A stretch of DNA of 64,000 nt from Chromobotia macracanthus (taxonomy: Eukaryota; Chordata; Actinopteri; Cypriniformes; Botiidae). The DNA is taken from NCBI GenBank assembly GCA_036877525.1, contig JAZGTH010000099.1, positions 892,501 through 956,500 on the forward strand. Reading direction: 5' to 3'. Position 1 is the stretch's first letter, and each line of letters opens with the position of its first letter. This document shows, one piece after another, positions 12,931 through 25,180 of the stretch. The translations under genes were made by a program, and so were the position numbers. The notes below the pieces were generated by a model. It did no database searches. It saw only the letters and a list, made by a program, of their open reading frames with translations, and was not told the DNA's origin.

Positions 12931-13714
12931 CCGCTGCTAAGACCCCCGGTACTGGAAAAAAGGAGCAAAAAAGAATAAAAACAGAAGCAGTTTCTCATGC
13001 AGCTAGCTAAGAGCCAGTCAGTCTTTCAGCACAAGGGAATGTGTGATTGCACACAGGATCTAATTACAGTCACACGTTCTTTTATTCCACTGTTCCCATT
13101 CTTTCTGTTCTGTCTCCCTTTGTTATGTGACAGAGGGTGCCAGGAAAACAGAGACACAGCATCTGTGCATCTAAGTTTGCTGTGCATTTTGCTGTGCAGA
13201 TGGTTATATGGTTCATAGAGACCATGTGTGTTAAACTCCACAATTATAATGAAAAAGTTAAATGAAAGCATCATACAGTAGTCTATAAAACTTGTGCTAT
13301 ATTTCAAATCTTCTGAAGTTATATCGCTCGGTGTGAGGGACACACTGAAATGCCAACCAGAGTAAATCATATGTTTACAAATTGCACTGAATTATACATC
13401 AGAGTTCAGCTCTCTCTTTCTCAAACAAATGTGTTGTTTGGCCTCAGAAGATGTTGAATACAGGGCGTGAGTCATGTACATTACTTTCATGTGTTTTCCT
13501 GCAGCTTAACAGCCATAGTCTCTAAGAACTGTCACTGCATGTTAAAGAATGGTTTACAAATGTTAAAATATCAAATTATTTGTTTAACAGAAAAGAAAAG
13601 CACGACTTGTAACGTGAGGGTATATAAAAAATGACAAAACTTTTACTTTTGGGAAATTCTTCATTGTTTTTCTAGACAGCAATAAGGTTGTATGGAGAAA
13701 ACGACTGGGACTTT

Positions 13715-13751
13715 TTGTCATCATATGTTTTCTCCTAAATGGATGAATTCA
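13715..13751. repeat. 37-bp direct repeat, left copy
   Basis: The 37 bases starting TTGTCATCATATGTTTTCTC and ending GGATGAATTCA are identical to 13864-13900. The two copies flank a block of homopolymers. Confidence 0.9.
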
Positions 13752-13793
13752 CTAATGCATCACTGTTGCCTTAATTAACCTCCACCTGTTTTA

Positions 13794-13818
13794 CCCCCCC
13801 CCCCCCTTCTTTCACACG

Positions 13819-13857
<39 letters not shown>

Positions 13858-13863
13858 CCCCCC
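13794..13863. repeat. C13 ... T15 A24 C6 homopolymer block
   Basis: Thirteen C (13794-13806), a 12-base spacer, fifteen T (13819-13833), twenty-four A (13834-13857) and six C (13858-13863) lie in a row. Such a set of adjoining homopolymers between identical 37-bp repeats is unusual for natural sequence. Confidence 0.9.
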
Positions 13864-13900
13864 TTGTCATCATATGTTTTCTCCTAAATGGATGAATTCA
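13864..13900. repeat. 37-bp direct repeat, right copy
   Basis: Identical to 13715-13751. After it the sequence (TAATAGCTTCCACC) is a looser match to what follows the left copy (CTAATGCATCAC, CCTCCACCTG), so the duplicated tract may be longer but diverged or corrupted. Confidence 0.9.
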
Positions 13901-16439
13901 TAATAGCTTCCACCTTATTTACCAAAGTCAGCACATTTAACATCCAAATCTTGTGTCCACTTTCTAACAATCACAGTAGCATCAAACGATGAGGAAGAAC
14001 ATTATAACCATACAGAAATACATATACAGATGTGTCTTGTAGTCCTGCACACTTTAGCATTTTAAAGACACAATTTCAGTGTTTTCACGAAATGAAATGT
14101 GTGCAATATGCAATATGTGTCCTAACATGAAGCAGATATATGTTGCAGTCTTAGCATTAAAGCTGGTGTTAGCATAATCATTCTATAGTTAGTTTTGTTT
14201 TCTGGTCAACTAGTGTCACAGTGAAATCTTGAGTAAGCCAGTTATTTAAACTGTCAACATGTTTAAAGTTATCTGCATAAATAATAATATATCTGGTTTA
14301 TAGGACAGACACCTGGTTACTATCATGCTGTTGAGCGCTGAGGTTTGTTGCCACCACAGTAATGCATATTACTGTGAATACACGTTAAGTATGTACAACA
14401 AGCATTCATGTTCCTGCACAAAAACACACAAATAAATGACATTTTACTAATACATCAATAATCCCTCCCTCGTTCCTCTCATGTCCTCCATTCTGTCTGT
14501 CTTCCTCATTTCTTTTCACTCCTGGAACTGTTTTATTATTCTCATGATTTTTTTGTCTGTGCTTCAGCACTTCATCTGTATATTTGACTTGTTTTCGCCT
14601 GCTGATGGCGCACACCAGATAAAACTACACAAAACTAACTGTAAACACACATGTACACGCAGGTTTTGGCTGCTGATGATGGACTGAGGTAATTCCGGGT
14701 GTGGTGCACACAAGTGAAGTTGGGAATTCAAGCAGTGATTAATCCAACAATATCTGGCTAATTAGATCCATATGCCCAGATGAAACTCGCATGATGCTCA
14801 GCATTACATCAACATGTTCCTGGAAATCACAAACAATTTAATCACAAACAATTTTACAAACAATTTACACTGTACAATTCTTTCTTTTTCTATTTTATCT
14901 CTGTTGATTGATAAATGGCAATAAAATAAGGCCGGGGCATTCACTGTCAATCGCTGGACAGTGGAATATGCTCGCACGCATCTTCATCTGAGCAGGAGTT
15001 ACAATTTGTTGGATTATTAGCTTTGAGTGGAGCCCCCTCAGATAGAGCCCCTGCTGCTCATGTCCACCATTACCCCAGCTCCCACAGCCCTGGCCACAGC
15101 ACTTTCCCAGTGTGACATGTTTTTCCTTCTGAGTGCCCTTGAAAACTAGCAGGCTGTCCGTCAATCAGATGCTTGCCGGCGGTAACCCACAGTGTGTTAC
15201 CGTAACGACGGAGAAGGTGGCACACTGCAGCGGTGGCTTTGAGTTTCTTTGTGCCGCCCTAAGGAAGAAAGCTCATCTCCAGATGAGATGTGACAATTTA
15301 TTCTTAACAGAATCCCCGATGAAAAATAGGTGTAGCTATTTCAGGATCAGTAGTTTATCAAAAACCTCTTGTCCACTCTCTAGATGTGTCGTCTCATAGC
15401 CGTAGGGTTGAGTTTAATGGCCCTCAGTCACAGATCTTTACCAGCCTCAACTCTGCACCCCTGACTCACTGAGAAAACCTCCTCTTTTATTTCTCCCTCT
15501 CTCTCTGTCCCTGTCATCTCACTCTTCTCTCAGAATCATGCCACATTGCTCTTTTCATCTTCTCACCACAATCCCAACGTCCTGAGTTCGGCTGGCTTCT
15601 TATTGAACGAGGCCCAGTGACGTATGATGTTAGAGACAAATCAGGACATTGATTCTACTGGAATACTTTTGTGAAACTGTATTGATCTTAAAACTACAGG
15701 TTCACTGCACACACAAATATTGGGTACAATAATTCATTGTTATCCAGATTAAAGGATTATTCACAGCTAGTTTTCAGTATTGAATGTAATTTAAGTAGAT
15801 TTACAGTCATAACTTCTCTCAACTCATCCACCACCTTCCGTCCACACACTCACTGAAATATAACCTCTAGTTACTGGTCTGAAACAATCTCTGTAGGCAG
15901 CAGCTCCACGCTCCACAAAACTGGAAGTGCATGAGGGATTCATGTTGCATAAGCTAACAACATAATAATCGAATCGACATTTCTGTTTTTTCACTGAGCT
16001 TGTTGCAATGCTTTTTGGGATTCTTTCTCAGTGAAAACTACAAATGATTCTGCCTCAGAATTTGACCTAAACAACGTATGTTAGAAGGCAGCATAATGTT
16101 GCTGACTACCTTTTGGAAAAACTTTTTTTTTGCTTAAAATGCTCACTATTATGTTCATATTATGTTATAATATGGTGAGGTTATTGTTAAATGTTATTGA
16201 GACCAAATACATGAAGAGGCTCATGAGGAGATAAAAAGTACAAATGATATGTTTGCCAGCACACAATCAAGCCTCACTGTAAAATGCAAGTACCAGAAGA
16301 TATTTGAGCTTTGTGTGTGTGATACAGAGAAACATCCCAACAATGTTGCAGTCAAAACACTATTGAAGAGCCAGAATTGAGTAATACGGGCTGAAAATTT
16401 GAGCGAGAGACAGACAGAGAAAGAGAGAGATGGTCTTAC

Positions 16440-16475
16440 CTCTGTATAGTTCCAGAGAGATCACTCGCGTCCTGC
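16440..16475 (-). CDS. 36-nt cassette exon (exon B), same minus-strand gene
   Basis: On the minus strand a pyrimidine-rich acceptor (TCATTTGCTTTCACAG) is followed by 36 bases and then by the donor GAG|GTAAGACC. After exon A's trailing AG the frame reads R-QDASDLSGTIQ with two bases left over, so the exon enters and leaves in phase 2. Its inclusion adds 12 residues without changing the downstream frame, as expected of an alternatively used microexon. A second frame (RTRVISLELYR) is also open; the third has a TGA. It lies 27.95 kb downstream of exon A in gene order. Both splice sites are strong and the sequence has normal coding composition, unlike the simple repeats around it. No domain can be assigned to so short a peptide. 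A chance pair of sites is the main alternative. Confidence 0.55.
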
Positions 16476-17229
16476 CTGTGAAAGCAAATGACAAAATGAA
16501 TTCATTAGTTCAAGTATAAATTAATAACACAAATAAATTAAACACAAAAAACAAACCAAAAAAGGGAAAAACAAGAATAAACATTTAAAACACAGCATCA
16601 GTTTTATTATGTAAGAATTGATCGCTGGGAAAAACAACAGTATCACATGTATTACTATTTTAAAACTGATGAGTCCAGCTGTAATATTACATCCCATCAT
16701 ATCAGTCTAATAAATATAAATGTGCTGTGTTGTATTTGCATGGTCTGTTATAGTACAGCCGTAACGATGCGTGTGTGTGTTCAATTTTGTGGAAAGCTCT
16801 CATGCATGCCTTCAGCTGCAGGTGCATTCAATGGCTGCAACATAACATTAACTTCACTTTTGTCTACTCACACACACAAACACACACACACTCCTCTCCA
16901 TCTAAAGAGACCAAATGTCTGTGTCTAACTCAACCAATCATCCACACTCTCTCTCTCTTTCAATCCCTCCATCCTCCTGTCATCTCAGAGCATTCAGCTT
17001 TTGGGAAAACATGAGCAGTGAATGTATGAGGCAGGGGGTGCCTGTATTAATGTCTCCCCCCTCTCTCTCTCTCTGAGGAGAAGCAGACAGACATATGGAG
17101 CGTTACGAGCCACTGAGCCCAAAAGAAGTGAAGAGTGAACGAATGGAGAGAGAGAGAGGGGAGGAATGGTACATTGTGAGCATCTCTTTCAGATTTTTCT
17201 TGACATATTTCACTAAAAAATATATTCTT

Positions 17230-17400
17230 CCCCACTGACAATTACTAATGGCTCATACAGCCCCTCATTAGCAACCAGTTCCTGCATGAATCATAATTCA
17301 CGTTACGCTGACGGAGGCAAATTGTGTCGCACTCTAAATCGTCAGCTATTAATGTGTAATACTGTGGTGGATTGTCTTGCAATATATGACGTGCATAAAA
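17230..17400. promoter_or_regulatory. Possible conserved noncoding element
   Basis: ACAATTACTAATGGC, CCTCATTAGCAACC, ATGAATCATAATTCACG and GTCAGCTATTAATGTG form a dense set of TAAT words in unique sequence about 0.8-1 kb upstream, in gene order, of exon B. Confidence 0.25.
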
Positions 17401-18394
17401 GCACAAATGTTCTTACTTTTAGTGAAAACAATGTCACAATACCGAAAATAGCCCTGATGGCTCCCAAAACAGACATAAATGTATTTTTTCTGTCAGTATC
17501 ATTTTTGAGGTAAAATATGACTTTTATGTGGCATGTGTGTGTGTGAGTGTCTGTTCTGTTCAGTGTGTCTGGGAATAAATCAACAGAAATAAAAACCAGC
17601 AATCACTTTGTGAGCCCTTTTCAATTACCCATACTGAGGAAAAAAGTCCAGTACCGTATTCAAAAATGTGCAGAAAAGGCAAAACGCTATATTCAAAGAG
17701 CAAATCAATTGTGGCCAATTCACTACGGCTAATTTTGGCTCTCGTTCAATATGGCACCCGAGCTCAGGTAATCAAAATGAACTCCCTGCTCTTGTTAACA
17801 CCAAACAGCCCACTCCAAATTGTTTTTCTGTTTGCTTTTCGTGCTGTTTTTCTTCTTATTCCTCAGTTTTCTACCGCTGAGCTCCTGTGTGTATGTGTAT
17901 ATGTGTGTATGTGTGTGTGTCTGATTGTGTGAAAGAGCCCATGCTTCCTATGGCATGTTAATAAACTGGTCCCCTGCCGGTGAGGAGGTGTGTGCTCATG
18001 ACTCTGAAAGCTTCCGGTGAAACGGGCTCTGTTTGATAACAGCTGCAGTCAGCGCTGTGGAGTAACAGCTATGCACTTATTAATGGTGAATTATTCCTTT
18101 ATTCCGGCCCAAATGAGAGGGATGCAAAGGGATAGCATATGCCTGCTCTGCTGATCTGACCAAAGGTGGGCTGGAGGTTACTTTCCATTTCAAAGAGCCA
18201 CACAGCTAGAGATCTGTCCGCTGTTTCGCCTGCATAGACCTTCACAGTGAGCTTGACTGGCATGAATTATGTAGGGCCTTAACCTAGATATGTTCACACT
18301 TACACTCTTTTTCTCCTGATTTGGTCTCAGTCTCAAATGACACGCCCATGGACCGCACAGAGCCTGTTTACTGACTGTCTTCGTGAATACAAAA

Positions 18395-18625
18395 CATGAG
18401 ACAAGCAGACTCACTTAATCTGCCAAGATATAATCTGATTGGCTGGTTTTACGAAACTTTATTAGTCAGAATACAGAGTTAACAGGAAATTATTGTGAAG
18501 AGTGATGGGGAATGCAATCAGGACTCAAACCTGTGTCACCCAACTGAGCACCATGGCTTAACATGTTAGGCACACATGCACCAGTATGTCACCTCAGCTT
18601 GAAGATATAAGGTCCTCCTCACCTA
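18395..18625 (-). mobile_element. Probable tRNA-derived SINE remnant
   Basis: On the minus strand, CATGGTGCTCAGTTGGGT (A-box-like) is followed by GGTTTGAGTCC (B-box-like) at tRNA spacing. Then comes a body containing AAAACCAGCCAATCAGATTA. The body recurs at 32560-32690 and 36590-36720. The head cannot fold into a normal tRNA as written, so it is called a SINE remnant and not a tRNA gene. Confidence 0.5.
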
Positions 18626-20558
18626 CACATCACCTCTTTAACAACCCTCAAAGAAGCCAGAAATTTGACATGCTTGTACGCATGATTTGACACATTACCT
18701 GTGCAAGAATATAGAGGTCCAAGCAGCATTTCTACTTAACCAATACATTTAAAATAAACCCCAAACTTCGTAGCTAAATTGTGAGACACTGTGTCTGAAA
18801 ACACTCCTTTAATATTCTGTAAGATTCCGACAGAAAATTACTGCATTAAAAAATGGAGGGTGGTAGATGAAAAAGAAATGTCTTCCCTTTTTCTCTCTTT
18901 CTGTCTTTCACTCTTCCTAACGGTGCTGTTTCCATCTCCACTCATCCGTAATCACTATCTGCTCTTCAACAGCCCACCATCTGTGTGTCTGTTCTCTTTT
19001 ACTCGTCTTTGTGTGTTACTTCTGCATTTATCTCTCTGTCTCACACACACACATCCTCTCTCTTATCAAAGCGCTTGTGCAACAGAGTGTTTTTCAGTAT
19101 ACATTTTGCTTGCTTGAGAAATGTCTCTTTTCTTGAGTGATAATGTGTTACTTGAGACAGGTGGGGTGTTTTTATGTACTTCAGACTCGAGCAAAGTTGA
19201 CAGCAGTCACTAAACTTATTATTATTTGTCCTAAATGTTCTTGTAACGTTTTCAGCGACAGTCAAGGTAATGCGGCTGCTTTCACAAACTGAAAATGCTG
19301 CTCAAGGTAACACAATCACAGCCAGTCAGATATTATTTGAAGTTTGATAAACAGATGTGAAGCAGGATATTGGACCAACGAAGTTGAAAAACGTTGTGAA
19401 AATGTCATGGAAATTCACAGGTCAAAGGTCTGGGAAGCCTAAAGTTTTATTGTTGGTTGTTTTGTTGCGTCACACCTGTAAAGTGAAGCATCACACAGGG
19501 GAAATGGACAGAGCTGTGCGTGTTTGTGGTCAGTCGACCCTCGGGTGATCCCAGCCTGCCTGTCTGATTCCAGTTATAGTGAAGCTGATACTCTCTCTGG
19601 GTGACTGGAGCTCAAGGCCCAACATGAAACTGACTGGAACAAGAAAGACTCATTTAACCTCTTGGGAGGAAGGAAACCCCTGACTCACAGCTTTATCTTC
19701 ATCTCCCCTGACAGCACTTAAACTCTGTCAAACATTTGCCAGTAATTCATATTTAAAGCACAAGGAGCAGTCACATATATTCAGAATGAGGCTGGGCAGT
19801 ACAATGTCTGAATTTTTCTACTTTTCACTGAAACTTTACATTTGAGACCCTTATTTTGACTTATTTATTAATACTATTTTAAATCAGTGTGTTTACAGTA
19901 GGCAGCATTGTGAAGCTTTGACATAACGGTCAGACATTAATTCAATATATGAAACAGAATTCATAAATAGTGGACAGATTATAATGGGAGCAATTTTGTT
20001 TGCTGCAAATTATTAGTTGTTCTTTTGAAGACGGTTTATTTTTATTTTAAATCGATTTGAGCTTTTATCACTTTATTGATGAAGACGGTGAGAAAGCGCA
20101 AACAGGAAATGGTCATTTGAGGGAAAGAGGATAAGGAAATGACCCGAACCTCAAATTTTTCCAGAATCGTCTGCCAGCATGTGGAAGCATGTGCATAACT
20201 CAGCAGGCTGCTGCATGTCTGATTCATCCTCTCTCTGTACTGATTCTTGCTTCAAGTCCAGAAGGTTTAGGATGTTGATTTAGACCCAATTTTTCTGGCC
20301 CAGAACTGTCATTTTTGAGGGAAATGTAAGTAATGGGGCCAATTCAGGCCAATGAAAAGGTTTTAACACCATTTCTTTTGATACAAAACACATACTATAA
20401 ATGAAAGCTTCTGCTGAGTTTTGGTGTAATGCAAACAACAAAATGCGGTTGGTCTTGATTATGCGTATGTTTCAGACAGCACCTTCAATCTTTGCCAAAA
20501 ACTTGAAAATCATTTTTCCTCCGCTTCACACATTTTATTTGTTTGCCTGAGTGTTTTT

Positions 20559-20561
<3 letters not shown>

Positions 20562-20590
<29 letters not shown>
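20562..20590. repeat. (GA)n microsatellite
   Basis: About 14 GA units; a shorter (CA)n tract follows at 20712-20735. Confidence 0.95.
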
Positions 20591-20593
<3 letters not shown>

Positions 20594-21097
20594 GGAGAGA
20601 ACAAACAAACTTGTCTCGGAAGTCCAGCGGTAGGCTTCATTTGACATGAACTGCTCAAAGAGTAAATTTACTGCTCTAAGCCATGACTATATCAATGTAA
20701 CACACACATGTACACACACACACACACACACACACTAAAGTTATACAGTGAGTTACATAACCTTGAGCAACAGATTAGACACCAGCATTCATCAATCAAC
20801 TCCACCCTCCCATTCTCAGAAGCTCCATTACCCAAAAGCCCTCACAGATCTCAGTTTATGAGGCATTATGAGCTATTAAAGTCTGCCGCTAAAAATCCAT
20901 AAACATAAACGCAGTATGTGAATCACTTATAAATGAAGACGTGCACCTTATGAAGAAGAGAGAGAGAGACAGAGAGAGAGAGAGATCTACTGCGAAGATA
21001 CACACCAGCCTAATCATTGTAAAGATAACTAAAAAAATGCATTTTTACATTTTTAAAGACAATGTATGTATTGCTGAGGGTGTTTCCCACAACACTG

Positions 21098-21146
21098 CTG
21101 TGTGGTTGCTAGGGTGTTGCTAGGCTGTTCTAGAAAGTTGCTAGGT
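21098..21146. repeat. GTTGCTAGG short tandem repeat
   Basis: GGTTGCTAGGGTGTTGCTAGG and, after a short gap, AGTTGCTAGG. This word cluster is part of a dispersed teleost repeat. The surrounding element is too decayed to delimit. Confidence 0.5.
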
Positions 21147-21559
21147 TTTACTTCCTGGTCCAAGCCATAAGTTCCCCCCAGTAAAAAACGGAAGTTGGAT
21201 CACTCAGAAGAGTCATGGGAAACCTCTCCTCAACAAGCAGATAAACTCAAGGTTTGTTTATAGAGAGTAAAGGAGTCAAGGGAACAGTGTGCAACTTCTG
21301 AAATCACTGTAAACTTCTTTAACCTGACACAGAAAAACTGCAGAACTGTCGAAGACATTTGTCTAGTGTGTTTTAATAGGCTAATACTTAAAAAATAAGT
21401 ACAGACACAGGCTAAAATGTGTCCTGTGGGGACAGCCCCTATAACATCACTTTGGATGCTAGGATACGGTTCCCATACAGTGCAGGACTATGTGTGTGTG
21501 TGTGTACGTGTTGCTCGGTAGACAGATGTGCCCCAGCAGCTGTTCTCAATGCTCTGGCT

Positions 21560-21602
21560 TACACACACACACGCGTGCACACACACACACACACACACAC
21601 AG
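21560..21602. repeat. (CA)n microsatellite with CGCGTG interruption
   Basis: CA units before and after an ACGCGTGC island. It is followed within 250 bp by a long (GT)n array in the opposite polarity. Confidence 0.95.
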
Positions 21603-21843
21603 CAGTGTATCACCTGAAGCAGAAGCTTGGTACACCGCCAAGCTATCATCCTGCCCAAAAGTGCATATGCCAAATTATGACTGGACAGAGTAACATACCA
21701 ATTCTTACAATGCCGTAGAAACACGCACAAAAACACAAAACGTATGCATGCGCTCACCATATGTGTTACATTTGTTTTGACCTCTTTGTTCAGACTATCA
21801 ATGACAGCGAGTTGAGCAGCCCTGAGCGTTTGCCCTAGATGAA

Positions 21844-21982
21844 GTGTGTGTGTGTGTGTGTGTGTGAGTGTGTGTGTGCGTGTGTGTGTGAGTGTGTGTG
21901 TGTGTGTGCACGTGTGTGAGTGTGTGTGTGTGTGTGAGTGTGCGTGTGTGATGTGTGTGTGTGTGCGTGTGTGATGTGTGTG

Positions 21983-22017
<35 letters not shown>
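21844..22017. repeat. (GT)n array with GAGT, GCGT and GATGT variants, 174 bp
   Basis: Long TG tract with periodic single-base interruptions (TGAGTG, TGCGTG, TGATGTG). It forms potential Z-DNA over most of its length. Confidence 0.95.
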
Positions 22018-22019
<2 letters not shown>

Positions 22020-22419
22020 TTTAAAGAAACCAGACCCTCAGGGAGCTGCTGTTAGCATCACAGTGTGAGTGCTACATTAACTGTCCTAGTTCTTCAACAC
22101 ACTGCCCGCGCTAGTCCCCGACAGAACAATGCTAACATACATAGTAACAGCCTATATTTTTATCCATATGGAAATGTTTTTGTTCAGCTGTTGCTCTTTT
22201 TTAGCCTTGGAGTTCTTGTTTATATGTTTTAAGTAACTGCTTTGTTTATAGACGTTTCTCCTAAAATTCCTTAGGGAAGATAACAAATGACAAATGAGAA
22301 TATGGTTGACATACAGTATAAATATTAAGCTATAACATACATGTGGGTCAAATAATTCGGTTTGTGTCTATTCATTGAATTAATTTTGTTAGATTTATGC
22401 TTAATGTGCTTCATTTTCT

Positions 22420-22515
22420 CAGGAGACACATTTGGGTCGCAGGGCACTTATGTAAAAGTCTCTATATGGTCTGAATTTGATCTCATTACTACGAGAAACA
22501 ACTGAGATCATTTAT
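22420..22515. mobile_element. Copy 1 of a dispersed GAGATCTC-type repeat
   Basis: Phrases such as AGGAGACACATTTG, AAAAGTCTCTATATGGTCT and GAGAAACAACTGAGATCATT recur in the same order at 33872-33959, 39054-39253 and 40282-40425. Old, non-coding. Confidence 0.5.
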
Positions 22516-24002
22516 CATTTTAGAATGATACTGGTGTGTCACAGAGAGAACTGAAAGCAAGAAAAAGGCAGATAAAGAAAGAAAAAAATGGATCTATACC
22601 ATACTGCAACTAAAAGACTGGAGCAATAAGGGTCTGTTGAAATGAAACAGGACACACACACACACTCCACAGCTGTGCGGTGTAACAGGAGAGCTTTGGA
22701 ATAAATGGAGAAGACTTCCACAGCCATGCCAAGATTTTATTAACTGCCACAGCAGTCTGTATTCAGTCAAAACCCTGCTTCAATATTCACCTTTAAACAC
22801 AAGTTTAACAAACTGCTCTCTTATTAACATAACACATGGGCAAGAGGACTCGTTTAGCAGCTCAGACTATATAAATTGTGACTTTTTTGCACATTCTAAA
22901 CTTATGGAGTTAGACACCACATTTAATTACTGGAGAATGTGAACAAGACTGTTACAGACAAACATTATATACATTAATACAGATATTAATTCCAGCTGAA
23001 TAGTTCACTGATATTACATTACATTAGCGGTGCGAATGCATTTCATTATGTCTATGAACGGGAAACACTCAGGTCGCCATTAAAGAACCAGAGTTACCCA
23101 AGTTAGTTCCGGTTGGTTCCGACCTGGTTTGGATATAGGATGAGAACTGCTTTGTATCACTCCCCCACTGTAACCGGTAAAATGAAACTATGGCAAAGCT
23201 GTTAATGTCATGGCAGATGCTGTAATCGCACACACTAAGTCACACTCTCTCTCTTTTATGGTCTCTTTGTAACGCTCTCACACACATCTGCCTCCTCCTC
23301 GCTCTGTTGCACTTCTGACGTGATGTTTCTAATTAGTAATGGAGGTTTGGACGCATGCTTTAACTAGCAATGGCAGATTGTGAATTCATGGCTTCAGAAA
23401 GTAGTTCCACACACAACAGGGTTCTTGGGACACTCCCTGGTTTTCTTCATTTGTCTACATACATTCTTCTGTTTGATGAAAATGTTGTATAGAAGCAATA
23501 TCACACAATTGTGATGTTCTGCCTGTATATCAGCACACTGTGATTACCCGGAGCCTCGTGACCATGGCCAAATCACAGGTGTACTGACATACAGCTGTAG
23601 CACACTCTTGCTTATGTTATATTGCTTTGTAATATATCTGTTTTTCATACAAGAGTTTCCTGTACTATCAACCCTAACACACATTCACAATCACACACTA
23701 ATGCTCGCTCGCTCACACTCTTTGACTGATGTGTCATGTAATTGAGGAAAATGACTTGTGGTTATAATTAGCAACAATCAAAGCGTTGTGACTCCCACTT
23801 CACCAGAGCCAAAGCCCTGCACTTCTGCCCTTTACACGTCATCTCTTTTACAAATTCACTCTACTTTTCCACTCATTTCCTCTAGTTAACACTCATTTCT
23901 TACCTTGTTTCCTCCTTTTACTCTCTTTAATATTCACTGCTCTATAGACAGTAATTAAAACTTACAGGTACTTAGAGGTACATTCACTAAAAAAGCATTT
24001 TC

Positions 24003-24210
24003 TTAAAGGGCCAGTTCGCCTAAGAAAATTCAATTCTGTCATCATTTACTCACTCTCATGTTGTTTCAAGCTTGTATGATTTATTCTTCCGTGTAACACA
24101 AAAAGCACAACTGACAACATCAGTCAAAATTCATTTTCATTGTCTTTTAGCATACAGTGAAAGTGAATGGTGCCCGAGTCTGTAACATCCTGCCTAACAT
24201 CTCCTATTAA
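24003..24210 (+). mobile_element. Truncated copy of the TTAAAGGG...CAGTTC repeat family
   Basis: It begins TTAAAGGGCCAGTTCGCC, a diverged match to the left end of the element at 48550. It then continues through the family interior (CTGTCATCATTTACTCAC, CTCATGTTGTTTCAAGC) and an AAAGTGAATGGTGCC tail. No right-hand inverted repeat is found, so the copy is truncated or decayed. The family is one I associate with cyprinid genomes. Confidence 0.7.
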
Positions 24211-24479
24211 CTGTAACATACTTAAAATTCATTTCATTACCCATAAATCCATTTTCTATGCTCCAGTTGATCTGCTTTCATTCTATATGAAGCGCACCTT
24301 TAAAAACAAAAGCATATAAAGTTAAAGTAAACACTCTGTGTCAAGGCAGTGTTTAAAAATCGCTGTTTTATGGTAAAACACAAGGCTGCCGTGGTAACGG
24401 TTTAGTCATCTCACTGAAATGTGTGCATAAATGAGTGTAAATGTTAATGTTATACGTGTGCCGCTGGGGTGAAATGTCA

Positions 24480-24740
24480 GCTTTAATCTCATTTAGTAAA
24501 CTCATGCCACGTGTTAATCTCACATAACCACTTAATCTGGCCCTCATATTGATGATGATGTAATCCGGGCCCTCTCCGCCGGGGACCAGAGCGATGAGCC
24601 GTGCGCTCGTTCTGCGAGGTGTCATTATGGCAAGAATGGAAGATAACGGGTTTGTAAAGAGATGTCAATGAGGTTGGCAGTAAATTGATATGATGGTAAC
24701 TGCTCGAGATCCAGGTCTGCACACCATCAATCACAATGAT
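24480..24740. promoter_or_regulatory. Possible conserved noncoding element
   Basis: Unique sequence with AATCTCATTTAG, GTTAATCTCAC, CTTAATCTGGCC, GATGATGATGTAATCC, a short CpG-rich patch (CTCCGCCGGGG) and GTCATTATGGC. Its texture suggests a regulatory block inside the first intron. Confidence 0.25.
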
Positions 24741-25119
24741 AAAAAGCCGACTAGTGGTGGTGTATTATCAGTATGTGCTGAAGGACAGCGCTATCATAAA
24801 CACTCATCATACACACACAGCAGCTCCACTCCGCTCCCATACCTAGCACGCTGGCTACATAGGCAGCGCTTTAGCGATCCAGACTTGAAAGCAATTCAGA
24901 CGTGAAAGCTGTTCCAAACTGTTAAGATACCTCATTCTGTACAACTTCCAGCTCTTTTAGCTAAATTAACATGTGCTTTATGTGACTTATTAAATTATGG
25001 TCTAATTATCTTAGCAATGTTTCAGCATCAAACTCTCCTGGAATCAATGATGAGTTTCTCATGAGTTTCTGTCTAAGAAGAGCATTTCAAAACCATTCCC
25101 TTATTAACTGTCAGACAGA

Positions 25120-25180
25120 ACGCAGCCTTAAAAGGTAGACATCAAGGTAGCTCACTAGGTTTTGGACAGCACGAGTGACT
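25120..25180. mobile_element. Fragment related to the 3.6-3.8 kb repeat family
   Basis: GCCTTAAAAGGTAGACATCA followed by AGGTAGCTCACTAGG matches the GTAGTCAGCTCACTA and AGGCAGCTTATTAG parts of the 3600-3790 repeat. It has no visible inverted repeats. Confidence 0.45.

Larger units (their letters stand above)
5831..16439 (-). other. Intron between exon B and the exon C promoter
   Basis: It contains the (CT)n at 8804, a decayed repeat at 10240-10560, the (CA)n at 11286, CNE-like blocks at 9655 and 12725, and the odd homopolymer block at 13715-13900. CCAAT-type words in both orientations lie at 8451-8506. Short frames are scattered and none has convincing coding character or splice partners. 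Confidence 0.5.

Noticed and set aside
18500..18575. Functional tRNA gene on the minus strand
   Set aside because: A- and B-box-like words exist, but no acceptor stem or anticodon arm can be drawn and the body belongs to a dispersed repeat.
23902..23942. Minus-strand acceptor TTAATTACTGTCTATAG and donor CAAG|GTAAGAA around 38 nt
   Set aside because: The splice words are good and the frame after exon A is open, but 38 nt would change the phase from 2 to 1 and break the phase agreement among exons A, B and C. Nothing else supports it.
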